Shown: positions 1 through 6,773 of the stretch, one piece after another
Layout: the number at the start of each line of letters is the position of its first letter
Position numbering within the stretch: the first letter of the stretch is position 1
Assembly (NCBI GenBank): GCA_018969885.1
Contig: JAGWXN010000166.1
Span: forward strand, 1 to 7,431
DNA length: 7,431 nucleotides
Origin: Betaproteobacteria bacterium
Lineage (GTDB): Bacteria > Pseudomonadota > Gammaproteobacteria > Burkholderiales > Burkholderiaceae
Reading direction: 5' to 3'
Made by a program: the position numbers and the translations under genes
The notes under the pieces: generated by a model
Databases searched by the model: none
What the model was told of the DNA's origin: nothing
What the model saw: the letters and a program-made list of their open reading frames with translations, nothing else

Positions 1-302
1 TGACCAAGGAGATGAAACGCCTGGAAGGCGAATCCGATCAGCTGACGGCGAAGCGCGGCGGCGTGATCGTCGTCGAGACCGATGAGCGAGCGGCCGGCCA
101 CTTCAACACGCCCGGAATCGGCGGGCTCGAGACCGGCAATGATGTTGAGCAGGGTCGACTTGCCGCTACCCGACTCACCAAGCAATGCAATCCGCTCTCC
201 CGGCTCGGCCCGCAGGGTCAGATCCTGGAGGATGACCCGCTCGCCAAAGCGCTTGTGAAGTGCCTCGAGCAGGACGGCGGGCGGCGCCTCCCGCTCAGCC
301 AT
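1..302 (-). CDS. ABC transporter ATP-binding protein, LolD/YbbA/MacB-like (N-terminal part, cut by window edge)
   Basis: This is the first 100 residues of an ABC-transporter nucleotide-binding protein, starting [10 protein letters not shown]; the rest lies beyond the left edge. The Walker A motif GESGSGKST is at residues 42-50, followed by [14 protein letters not shown], typical of the small stand-alone ATPases that pair with FtsX-like permeases (LolD, YbbA, MacB class). The Q-loop is [10 protein letters not shown] at residues 90-99, with Q94. The signature motif, Walker B and H-loop are outside the window. The ATG at 302-300 overlaps the fabI stop (297-295), so the start probably depends on translational coupling; I see no good Shine-Dalgarno sequence just upstream. 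Likely role (inference): energising lipoprotein release or another envelope export process from the cytoplasmic face. LolD and YbbA cannot be told apart from this fragment, and a different ABC family is possible. The ATPase assignment itself is firm. Confidence 0.88.
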   Translation of the reverse strand, partial: MAEREAPPAVLLEALHKRFGERVILQDLTLRAEPGERIALLGESGSGKSTLLNIIAGLEPADSGRVEVAGRSLIGLDDDHAAALRRQLIGFAFQAFHLLG

Positions 303-1092
303 TCGGTGATTCTGCGATCCCGCCCACGGTCTGGCTGAATCCGCCGTCGACATAGGTGATTTCTGCGGTGACACCGCCGGCAAGCTCTGAGAGCAGGAAG
401 GCCGCGACGTTACCAACGTCGTCGATGGTGACGTTGCGGCGCAGCGGCGCATGCGATTCGACGAAATCGAGGATCTTTGAAAAGCCCTTGATGCCGCTTG
501 CTGCAAGCGTTTTGATCGGACCGGCTGAAATGCCGTTGACGCGAATGCCCCGCGGGCCGAGGCTTTCGGCCAGATACCGCACCGATGCCTCGAGGCTGGC
601 TTTGGCCAGACCCATGGTGTTGTAATTGGGCACCATGCGTATGGCGCCGAGATAGCTCAGTGTGAGAAGCGCCGCGCGCCGGTTGGCCATGAGCGGTTGG
701 GCTGCGCGCGCGAGCGCGATGAAGCTGTAAGCGGAAATGTCGTGCGCCACGCGAAAGGCCTCGCGACTCGCACCCTCGAGAAAGTCGCCCGCGATGGCCT
801 CGCGCGGTGCAAACGCAATGGCGTGCACCAGGCCGTCTAGCCCGTCCCATTGTTCGCCCAAGGACAAGAACAGTTGTTCGATCTGCGCGTCGTCAGCCAC
901 ATCACAGGGGAAGATCTTTGTTGACCCGAAGGCCGCCGCCATGTCGGCCACGCGATCACGGAACCGGTCGGTCTGGTAGGTGAAGGCGAGCTCGGCGCCC
1001 TGCGCATGGCAGCTGCGGGCGATGCCGTAGGCGATGGATCGATTGGACAACAGACCGGTGATCAGGATGCGCTTGCCGGCAAGAAAACCCAT
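295..1092 (-). CDS. fabI: Enoyl-[acyl-carrier-protein] reductase (NADH), FabI
   Basis: FabI reduces trans-2-enoyl-ACP to acyl-ACP, the last step of each elongation cycle of type II fatty-acid synthesis, in the cytoplasm. The 265-residue product matches the usual length of about 260 and resembles E. coli FabI from end to end (recalled comparison). It begins [13 protein letters not shown], the N-terminal Rossmann motif. The catalytic Tyr and Lys are Y157 and K164 in [13 protein letters not shown], and the second conserved Tyr is Y147 in LTLSYLGA. The substrate-binding segment [17 protein letters not shown] is at residues 188-204, and VDGGFS near the C-terminus. The residue matching E. coli G93 is Ala (AIAFAP). 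The start is fixed by this conserved N-terminus and by GGAG 9 nt upstream; the reading frame stays open for 220 codons further, but that stretch is antisense to yejA. The gene is divergent from yejA and overlaps the downstream ATPase gene by 8 nt. Confidence 0.97.
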   Translation of the reverse strand: MGFLAGKRILITGLLSNRSIAYGIARSCHAQGAELAFTYQTDRFRDRVADMAAAFGSTKIFPCDVADDAQIEQLFLSLGEQWDGLDGLVHAIAFAPREAIAGDFLEGASREAFRVAHDISAYSFIALARAAQPLMANRRAALLTLSYLGAIRMVPNYNTMGLAKASLEASVRYLAESLGPRGIRVNGISAGPIKTLAASGIKGFSKILDFVESHAPLRRNVTIDDVGNVAAFLLSELAGGVTAEITYVDGGFSQTVGGIAESPNG

Positions 1093-1155
1093 AGTCGAGG
1101 TCTCCGCTAGAATCGAATGTTGTTCATTGTCGCACGCGTCATGTTGAAGGCAGTT
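1093..1155. promoter_or_regulatory. Divergent control region between fabI and yejA
   Basis: All signals for the two divergent genes must lie here or inside the coding ends. On the minus strand GGAG (complement of 1102-1105) sits 9 nt before the fabI ATG and is a good ribosome binding site. On the plus strand TAGAAT at 1108-1113 matches the sigma-70 -10 consensus at five of six positions, but I find no matching -35 box 16-18 bp upstream. If it is a true -10 box, transcription would start near 1120, which would exclude the ATG at 1117 as the yejA start. No clear operator palindrome is visible. Only the fabI ribosome binding site is well supported; the promoter call is tentative. Confidence 0.35.
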
Positions 1156-3027
1156 GTGGTCAGAGCCCTGCAAGCGATCTCTCGTCTCCGGCCCTGCCGG
1201 CGACCGGGTGCGCATGCGTTTGCCTGGGTAGCCTTCGCCGCCCTGGCAGCGCTTTGTCACGCGCCACTGCAGGCAGCGCACGGCATTGCCTGGGGCGAAG
1301 AGCTCAAATACCCCCCGGGGTTCTCGCATTTCGAGTATGTGAACCCCGCCGCACCCAAGGGCGGCTCGGTCAACCTCGACGGCTATGGCAGCTTTGACAA
1401 GCTGAACCCCTTCACGCTGAAGGGGATCGCAGCGGCCGGGATTGGCACGCTGATGTTCGAAACCCTGGCTGAGCCCAGCAAAGATGAACCGTTTTCCATG
1501 TATGGGCTCCTGGCCGATGACATCCGTTTTGCCGAAGACGGCCTGTCCATTACCTTTCGACTCAATGCAGCGGCGCGATTTTCCGATGGTTCTCCGGTGA
1601 CGGCAGAAGACGTACGACACTCCTTTGTCACCCTCACCAGCCGGCAGGCTCATCCGCGCTACCGGCAAAGTTTTGCTGACGTGGCGCGGGTACGCGTGAT
1701 CGATGCGCGCACGATCCGCTTCGACTTCAAGCGCCGTAACCATGAGCTTCACATGATCATCGGCATCCAGATGCCGGTGTTCTCACGCAATTGGGGCAAG
1801 GGCAAAAATTTCACCGATCTGATTGAAGACGAACCGATCGCAAGCGGGCCTTACCGGATCGAACGGATCGAATGGGGGCGGTCCATTGTGTTCAGGCGTA
1901 ACCCCAACTACTGGGCCAACGACCTGAACGTCCGACGCGGCATGTTCAACTTCGACCGCATCGTCTACAAATACTTCAAGGATGAAACCGCGCGGCTTGA
2001 AGGTTTCAAGGCCGGCGAGTTCGACTGGATCTACGAGAATTCAGCGCGTAATTGGGCGCGCGGTCACACCGGCCCGCGTTATGCGAGCGGCGAACTGGTC
2101 AAGCGCGAATTTCCGCACTCAAACGCCGCCGGTATGCAGGGCTTTGCCCTGAACGCGCGACGGCCCCAATTCTCCGATGTACGGGTGCGGCGCGCCATCG
2201 CGCTCGCGATGGACTTCGAGTGGATGAATCGCCAGGTCTTCTACGGTCAGTATCGGCGTACACCCAGCTTTTTCACCAATACCGACATGGTGGCCACGGG
2301 GCAGCCCGACCAGGACGAATTAACCTATCTGGAGCCGCTTAGAAAGCAGCTTGCGCCCGAGGTGTTTGGCGAAGTGCCACTGCCGCCCACCACCGCCGCG
2401 CCGTCCTCGCTCAGGGCGAACCTGCGACTCGCGCGCAGCCTTCTGAGCGATGCGGGCTGGCGGGTCGACGATGAGGGCATTCTCCGAAACGCTGCCGGGC
2501 AGGCGTTCGGATTCGAATTCCTCACTTACTCCAAGGCCTTCGAGCGCGTGGCTGAATCCTGGGTGCGCAATCTCGCCAAGCTTGGTATCGAAGTGACCAT
2601 GCGCACCACCGATCCGGCGCTTTATCGCAAGCGTATCGAGGAATATGACTTTGACGCCATCGTGCATGTGTTCAGCGCCAGCCAGACCCCCGGCAACGAG
2701 CTGGTGGAGAGTTATACCTCTGGAGCGGCCGCTGAAAAGGGCTCGCAAAACATGCCTGGCATCCGCGACCCGGCGATCGATGCGCTGGTGTCACGCATCC
2801 TCGAAAGCCGTTCTCGTCCGGAACTCGCCGCCGGTGCGCGCGCCCTTGACCGCGTACTTCGGCATGGGTACTACATGGTTCCGCATTTCCATGCGCCGGC
2901 AAACCGGGTGGCCTTCAGTAAGCGGCTCGGGCATCCGGAAACCATCCCCAAGTACTACTGGTCGCCTACCTGGATGCTGAAGACCTGGTGGGTTCAGCCT
3001 GATGCTGCGAGCGCACGGTCGAGGTGA
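1156..3027 (+). CDS. yejA: Periplasmic peptide-binding protein of a YejABEF-type ABC transporter (SBP family 5)
   Basis: This is the substrate-binding component of an ABC importer for peptides or peptide-like compounds, acting in the periplasm. With the GTG start at 1156 the product has 623 residues, close to E. coli YejA (about 600). Residues 1-40 look like a Sec signal peptide: basic stretch RLRPCRR, hydrophobic core [13 protein letters not shown], and a likely cut after PLQA. Family features are [13 protein letters not shown] (residues 58-70), the SBP_bac_5 core [13 protein letters not shown] (141-153), ASGPYR (229-234) and DFEWMN (353-358), all resembling YejA. The start is uncertain. GTG 1156 has GAAGG 5 nt upstream; in-frame ATGs at 1141 (628 aa) and 1117 (636 aa) lack a well-placed ribosome binding site. 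It is the first gene of yejA-B-E-F. Relatives bind microcin C, peptidyl-nucleoside antibiotics or muropeptides; the ligand here is unknown. Confidence 0.93.
   Translation: MVRALQAISRLRPCRRPGAHAFAWVAFAALAALCHAPLQAAHGIAWGEELKYPPGFSHFEYVNPAAPKGGSVNLDGYGSFDKLNPFTLKGIAAAGIGTLMFETLAEPSKDEPFSMYGLLADDIRFAEDGLSITFRLNAAARFSDGSPVTAEDVRHSFVTLTSRQAHPRYRQSFADVARVRVIDARTIRFDFKRRNHELHMIIGIQMPVFSRNWGKGKNFTDLIEDEPIASGPYRIERIEWGRSIVFRRNPNYWANDLNVRRGMFNFDRIVYKYFKDETARLEGFKAGEFDWIYENSARNWARGHTGPRYASGELVKREFPHSNAAGMQGFALNARRPQFSDVRVRRAIALAMDFEWMNRQVFYGQYRRTPSFFTNTDMVATGQPDQDELTYLEPLRKQLAPEVFGEVPLPPTTAAPSSLRANLRLARSLLSDAGWRVDDEGILRNAAGQAFGFEFLTYSKAFERVAESWVRNLAKLGIEVTMRTTDPALYRKRIEEYDFDAIVHVFSASQTPGNELVESYTSGAAAEKGSQNMPGIRDPAIDALVSRILESRSRPELAAGARALDRVLRHGYYMVPHFHAPANRVAFSKRLGHPETIPKYYWSPTWMLKTWWVQPDAASARSR
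3021..3027 (+). promoter_or_regulatory. Ribosome binding site of yejB, overlapping the yejA stop
   Basis: GAGGTGA lies just before the ATG at 3032, and its last three bases are the TGA stop of yejA. This sets the yejB start at 3032 rather than at the ATG at 3002, which lies inside yejA and adds a charged, non-conserved [10 protein letters not shown]. The arrangement suggests that ribosomes finishing yejA help start yejB. Confidence 0.75.
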
Positions 3028-3031
3028 GCAC

Positions 3032-4081
3032 ATGATCGGCTATGTCATCAAGCGCCTGCTTCTCATGATTCCCACGCTGATCGGCATCCTGCTGGTGAGC
3101 TTTGCCATTATTCAGTTTGTGCCAGGCGGGCCAGTTGAACAGCTGGTGCAGGAACTGCGCGGCGCCTCGCTTGCGGGCGAGGTGTCCACGTCATCGGCTG
3201 GGCTCTATCGGGGCGCGCAAGGCGTTGACTCTGAAAGGCTGAAAGAAATCCGCGAGCTGTACGGTTTCGATAAACCCGCTGCACAGCGGTTTTTCGAGAT
3301 GCTCGAGCGCTACGCGCGTTTCGATCTGGGACACAGCTACTTCCACCACAAAAGCGTCTGGCAGCTCATGATCGAGAAGCTGCCCGTATCGATCAGTCTC
3401 GGCCTCTGGAGTTTTCTGCTGGTGTACGCGGTCTCCATCCCGCTGGGCATCGCCAAGGCCGTGCGTAATGGTTCGCGCTTCGATCTCTGGACCAGTACCG
3501 CGATTCTGGTGGGCTATGCCATTCCTGGCTTCGTTCTCGGGGTGGCGCTGCTGGTGTTCTTTGGTGGTGGCTCGTTCCTGCAGTGGTTCCCGCTTCGAGG
3601 TCTGGTGTCTGACGACTGGTCGCAGCTTTCCGCGGGCGCGAAGGTGCTGGATTATTTCTGGCACCTCGCCATGCCGCTCACCTGCCTGGTGGTGGGTAGT
3701 TTCGCAGTCACCACCATGCTGACCAAGAACACCTTTCTTGAAGAAGTTCGGCGCCAGTACGTCATGACCGCGCGGGCCAAGGGGTTGAGCGAGAGCCGGG
3801 TGTTTTACCGGCACGTTTTTCGAAATGCCCTCATCCCGTTGGTCACCGCCTTTCCGGCGGCCTTCATCGGCGCGTTCTTTACCGGTTCGCTTCTGATCGA
3901 AACCCTGTTTTCACTCGATGGCCTGGGGCTCCTTTCCTATGAAGCGGTGGTCAAGCGTGACTACCCGGTGGTGCTTGGCTCGCTCTATGTGTTTTCGCTT
4001 CTTGGGCTGATCACCAAACTGATCACTGACGTGCTCTACACCTGGGTCGATCCGCGGGTGAAGTTCGGAGCGGCTTCATGA
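3032..4081 (+). CDS. yejB: Inner-membrane permease of peptide ABC transporter, YejB
   Basis: This is one of the two transmembrane subunits forming the import channel with YejE. The 349-residue product begins MIGYVIKRLLLMIPTLIGIL, with the first membrane helix at about 9-29, followed by FVPGGPVEQ, a hallmark of the DppB/OppB/YejB N-terminus. A periplasmic segment runs from about 35 to 115, and further hydrophobic helices lie at about 120-142, 155-178, 210-230, 265-292 and 312-335. The cytoplasmic coupling (EAA) loop is at 237-269, with the core ARAKGLSESRVFYRHVFRNA, which docks onto the ATPase. The long loop and overall sequence resemble YejB more than DppB or OppB. The stop TGA overlaps the yejE start as ATGA. 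The start at 3032 is supported by GAGGTGA and by family alignment from memory. Confidence 0.95.
   Translation: MIGYVIKRLLLMIPTLIGILLVSFAIIQFVPGGPVEQLVQELRGASLAGEVSTSSAGLYRGAQGVDSERLKEIRELYGFDKPAAQRFFEMLERYARFDLGHSYFHHKSVWQLMIEKLPVSISLGLWSFLLVYAVSIPLGIAKAVRNGSRFDLWTSTAILVGYAIPGFVLGVALLVFFGGGSFLQWFPLRGLVSDDWSQLSAGAKVLDYFWHLAMPLTCLVVGSFAVTTMLTKNTFLEEVRRQYVMTARAKGLSESRVFYRHVFRNALIPLVTAFPAAFIGAFFTGSLLIETLFSLDGLGLLSYEAVVKRDYPVVLGSLYVFSLLGLITKLITDVLYTWVDPRVKFGAAS
4067..4070 (+). promoter_or_regulatory. Ribosome binding site of yejE inside yejB
   Basis: GGAG sits 7 nt before the yejE ATG at 4078, inside the last codons of yejB. Together with the ATGA overlap of stop and start it indicates coupled translation of the two permease subunits. 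Confidence 0.6.
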
Positions 4082-5091
4082 GCCCGGGGCGCCGCGCCTG
4101 GCTCCGGTTTCGCGCGAACCGGCGGGGCTATGTCAGCCTGTGGATTTTTTCTATCGCGTTCATCCTTTGTCTGGGCGCCGAGTTTCTATCCAACGATGCG
4201 CCGATTCTGGTGCGCTACGAAGGCCAGTGGTATGTGCCGCAGTTCAAGGTTTATCCGGAAACCACCTTCGGGGGCGACTTCCGTACCGAAACCGATTACC
4301 TCGATCCATTCATTCAGTCGCGCCTGTCGGCGGGCAGCAATTGGGCGTGGTGGCCGCTCAACCCCTACAGTTTCGATACCCTCAACTATTTCGCGCCCAG
4401 CCCGAATCCAGCGCCGCCGTCGGCTGCCAACTTTCTTGGCACCGATGATCGCGGTCGCGATGTGCTCGCCCGGCTGATTTACGGCTTTCGGGTGTCGGTG
4501 TTGTTCGGCCTGGCGCTCACGGCGATTGGCGTGTTGCTGGGGGTGGCGGCGGGCGCGGTGCAGGGATATTTTGCGGGGCGGGTTGATCTGGCTATCCAGC
4601 GTTTCATCGAAATCTGGAGCGCGGTGCCTGAGCTCTATCTGCTGCTGATCCTCGCCTCGCTCTTCCAGCCCAGCATCTGGATACTGCTGGTGATCCTTTC
4701 GCTCTTCGGCTGGATGGGGCTGTCCGATTATGTGCGCGCGGAATTCCTTCGGAACCGGGCGCTCGACTACGTGACCGCTGCCCGCGCATTGGGGCTTTCC
4801 GATGCGCAGATCATCTGGCGCCATGTGCTGCCCAATTCGCTCACGCCAGTGATCGCGTTTCTGCCGTTTCGCATGAGCGCAGCCATCGTGGCCCTGACCA
4901 GTCTGGATTTTCTCGGGCTGGGCGTGCCGTCGTCCACGCCCAGTCTGGGCGAGCTGCTCGCTCAGGGAAAAACCAATCTCGACGCATGGTGGATTTCCCT
5001 GGGCACCTTCGGGGTGCTGGTGTTCACGCTGATGCTGCTGATCTTCATCGGCGAGGCGCTCCGCGATGCGCTGGACACGAGGAAGGGCTGA
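4078..5091 (+). CDS. yejE: Inner-membrane permease of peptide ABC transporter, YejE
   Basis: This is the second transmembrane subunit, pairing with YejB. The 337-residue product has the OppC/YejE layout. A basic cytoplasmic start, RAWLRFRANRRGYVSLWIF, leads into the first helix (about 19-37). A large periplasmic segment follows (about 38-118), containing NDAPILVRYEGQWYVP and DFRTETDYLDPF, which strongly resemble E. coli YejE. LGTDDRGRDVLARLIYG (120-136), conserved in this permease class, precedes further helices at about 140-165, 185-212, 250-280 and 305-328. The EAA coupling loop is at 221-253, with AARALGLSDAQIIWRHVLPN at its end. The YejE-specific periplasmic segment is what separates it from DppC and OppC. 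It overlaps yejB by 4 nt and ends 1 nt before yejF. No truncation or missing motif is seen. Confidence 0.96.
   Translation: MSPGRRAWLRFRANRRGYVSLWIFSIAFILCLGAEFLSNDAPILVRYEGQWYVPQFKVYPETTFGGDFRTETDYLDPFIQSRLSAGSNWAWWPLNPYSFDTLNYFAPSPNPAPPSAANFLGTDDRGRDVLARLIYGFRVSVLFGLALTAIGVLLGVAAGAVQGYFAGRVDLAIQRFIEIWSAVPELYLLLILASLFQPSIWILLVILSLFGWMGLSDYVRAEFLRNRALDYVTAARALGLSDAQIIWRHVLPNSLTPVIAFLPFRMSAAIVALTSLDFLGLGVPSSTPSLGELLAQGKTNLDAWWISLGTFGVLVFTLMLLIFIGEALRDALDTRKG
5079..5087 (+). promoter_or_regulatory. Ribosome binding site of yejF
   Basis: GAGGAAGGG, a strong purine-rich Shine-Dalgarno sequence in the last codons of yejE, precedes the ATG at 5093 by about 5-7 nt. It decides the yejF start over the in-frame ATG at 5066, which lies inside yejE and has no such signal. 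Confidence 0.7.
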
Positions 5092-5092
5092 C

Positions 5093-6736
5093 ATGGAACC
5101 GATGCCGGCATCCGGGGTTCCCTTGCATGAGCCCGCTCGTCCCACCGCGAAAGCGCCGCTGCTGAGCGTCGAATCGCTGTCGATTCGCTTCGCCACGGCG
5201 AGCGGCTCGGTGCAGGTGGTGCACGAAGCATCGTTTTCAGTCGGACACGGGGAACGACTCGCGCTGGTCGGCGAGTCGGGCTCAGGCAAGACCATCACCG
5301 CGTTGTCGGTATTACGGCTCAACCCCGATGCGCACTACACCGGACGCATCATGTTCGATGGCCGCGACCTGCTCGCCGCCGATATGTCCGATGTTCGCCG
5401 GATCAGGGGCCGAGATATCGCAGTGGTGTTTCAAGAGCCCATGAGCGCGCTCAACCCACTGTTTACAGCGGGCGACCAGATCGCCGAATTGCTCGAACGT
5501 CATGAGGGGTTGAGCCGAGGCCAGGCTCTGCGCGAGGCGCAGGCCCTCCTCGCGCGAACACAAATCAGCGACCCCGCCCGCTGCGCGGCGGCGTATCCGC
5601 ATGAGCTTTCGGGCGGGCAGCGACAACGGGTCCTGATCGCCATGGCGCTTGCCTGTCGGCCGCGGCTCCTGATTGCTGACGAACCGACCACCGCGCTCGA
5701 TGTCACCATCCAGCGCCAGATCATTGCCCTGCTCGATTCGCTGCAACAGGAGTTCGGCATGTCGGTGCTCCTGATCACGCACGACCTGCCGCTGGTTCGA
5801 CAATTTGCCGACCGGATTGCGGTGATGCAGGGCGGACGCCTGGTCGAGTTCGGCCATACCGCTGAGGTGTTCGCACAGCCCGCCCACGCCTACACGCGAC
5901 GTCTGATTGATAGCCGGCCGCGCCGCCTGGTTGACCCCGCGCCTGCGGATGCGCCTGTGGTGCTGGAAGCCAAGGGACTCGAGTGCAGTTTTTCCATTCG
6001 CCGGGGCTGGTTTGGTCGCGACCGGCTGGTGGCGGTGCAGCCGCTCGATCTGCAGTTGCGTGAGGGTGAGACCCTGGGAATTGTTGGTGAGTCTGGTTCG
6101 GGCAAGACCACGCTAGGCATGAGCCTCCTTCGTCTTTCTCAGGCCCAGATCTCGGGTCGGATCGATTTTCGCGGGCACCACCTGAATTCGCTCAATCGCG
6201 GTGGCCTACGCCCCCTGCGGCGGGCTATGCAGGTGGTATTCCAGGACCCCTATAACGCGTTGTCTCCGCGGTTGACGGTGGGCGCCATCATCGGCGAGGG
6301 CCTGTCGCTGCACCAGCCCGAGATGTCGGCAGCCGACCGCGAGCGCACGATTGGCGAGATCCTTCATGAAGTGGGGCTGTCGGCCGATATGGTGGAGCGC
6401 TATCCGCACGAGTTCTCAGGCGGGCAGCGGCAGCGAATCGCCATCGCCAGGGCGGCTGTGCTCAATCCTGCGCTCATGCTGCTCGATGAACCCACCTCGG
6501 CACTCGATGTATCGGTGCAGCAGCAGGTACTCGAGCTCCTGGTGACGCTCCAGAAACGCTATCGGATGAGCTATCTGTTCATCACCCATGATCTGGCGGT
6601 GATTCGTGCGCTCGCACACCGCGTGATCGTGATGCGCGCCGGACAGGTGGTGGAGGCGGGCGATATCGAGTCGGTGTTTGGCGCACCGCGCCACGATTAC
6701 ACGCGCGAGCTGCTTGCGGCTGCCTGGTCGCACTGA
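5093..6736 (+). CDS. yejF: Double-domain ATPase of peptide ABC transporter, YejF
   Basis: YejF carries both ATP-binding domains in one chain and drives import through YejB/YejE from the cytoplasmic side. The product has 547 residues; E. coli YejF has about 530. Domain 1 has Walker A GESGSGKT (60-67), Q-loop Q114 in VVFQEP, signature ELSGGQRQR (171-179), Walker [14 protein letters not shown] (191-203) and switch H230. Domain 2 has Walker [10 protein letters not shown] (332-340), Q384 in VVFQDP, signature FSGGQRQR (441-448), Walker [13 protein letters not shown] (461-472) and H499. Both sites look catalytically complete. Each domain is followed by a short piece of the peptide-transporter C-terminal region (AHAYTRRL and RHDYTREL). 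The tandem layout separates it from the DppD/DppF pair of single-domain proteins. The closely related YddO/GsiA-type fused ATPases are the alternative, but the neighbouring yejA-B-E genes argue for YejF. It is the last gene of the operon. Confidence 0.96.
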   Translation: MEPMPASGVPLHEPARPTAKAPLLSVESLSIRFATASGSVQVVHEASFSVGHGERLALVGESGSGKTITALSVLRLNPDAHYTGRIMFDGRDLLAADMSDVRRIRGRDIAVVFQEPMSALNPLFTAGDQIAELLERHEGLSRGQALREAQALLARTQISDPARCAAAYPHELSGGQRQRVLIAMALACRPRLLIADEPTTALDVTIQRQIIALLDSLQQEFGMSVLLITHDLPLVRQFADRIAVMQGGRLVEFGHTAEVFAQPAHAYTRRLIDSRPRRLVDPAPADAPVVLEAKGLECSFSIRRGWFGRDRLVAVQPLDLQLREGETLGIVGESGSGKTTLGMSLLRLSQAQISGRIDFRGHHLNSLNRGGLRPLRRAMQVVFQDPYNALSPRLTVGAIIGEGLSLHQPEMSAADRERTIGEILHEVGLSADMVERYPHEFSGGQRQRIAIARAAVLNPALMLLDEPTSALDVSVQQQVLELLVTLQKRYRMSYLFITHDLAVIRALAHRVIVMRAGQVVEAGDIESVFGAPRHDYTRELLAAAWSH

Positions 6737-6751
6737 GCCTGCAGCGCGGAA

Positions 6752-6767
6752 GTCGCCGGGCGGCGAC
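6752..6767. terminator. Small hairpin between convergent genes, possible weak terminator
   Basis: GTCGCC and GGCGAC form a perfect 6-bp inverted repeat around a GGGC loop, in the 37-bp gap between the yejF stop and the stop of the convergent gene. All six pairs are G-C or A-T. There is no run of T on either side, so a classical intrinsic terminator is not shown. It could act weakly in both directions, or be chance in G+C-rich DNA. Confidence 0.3.
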
Positions 6768-6773
6768 GATGGT

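Noticed and set aside
1255..1257. Cysteine in the yejA signal region (LAALC), considered as a lipobox
   Set aside because: The residue before Cys is Leu, not Gly, Ala or Ser, so it does not fit the lipoprotein signal; the PLQA cut of a Sec signal fits better.
1093..1752. Open frame extending fabI upstream by 220 codons
   Set aside because: It is antisense to the well-supported yejA 5' end, encodes no recognisable domain, and FabI has its conserved N-terminus and ribosome binding site at 1092.
3191..3814. 207-codon minus-strand open frame opposite yejB
   Set aside because: It is antisense to the conserved permease helices and coupling loop; its sequence is rich in His, Arg and Gln, as expected for the reverse of hydrophobic codons.
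4186..5322. 378-codon minus-strand open frame opposite yejE/yejF
   Set aside because: Its composition (many Arg, Gln, His, Pro and Glu, no fold) is typical of an antisense shadow in G+C-rich DNA; both plus-strand genes match known families end to end.
5312..5887. 191-codon minus-strand open frame opposite the first ATPase domain of yejF
   Set aside because: It is fully covered by conserved ABC ATPase motifs on the plus strand and has no ribosome binding site or family resemblance.
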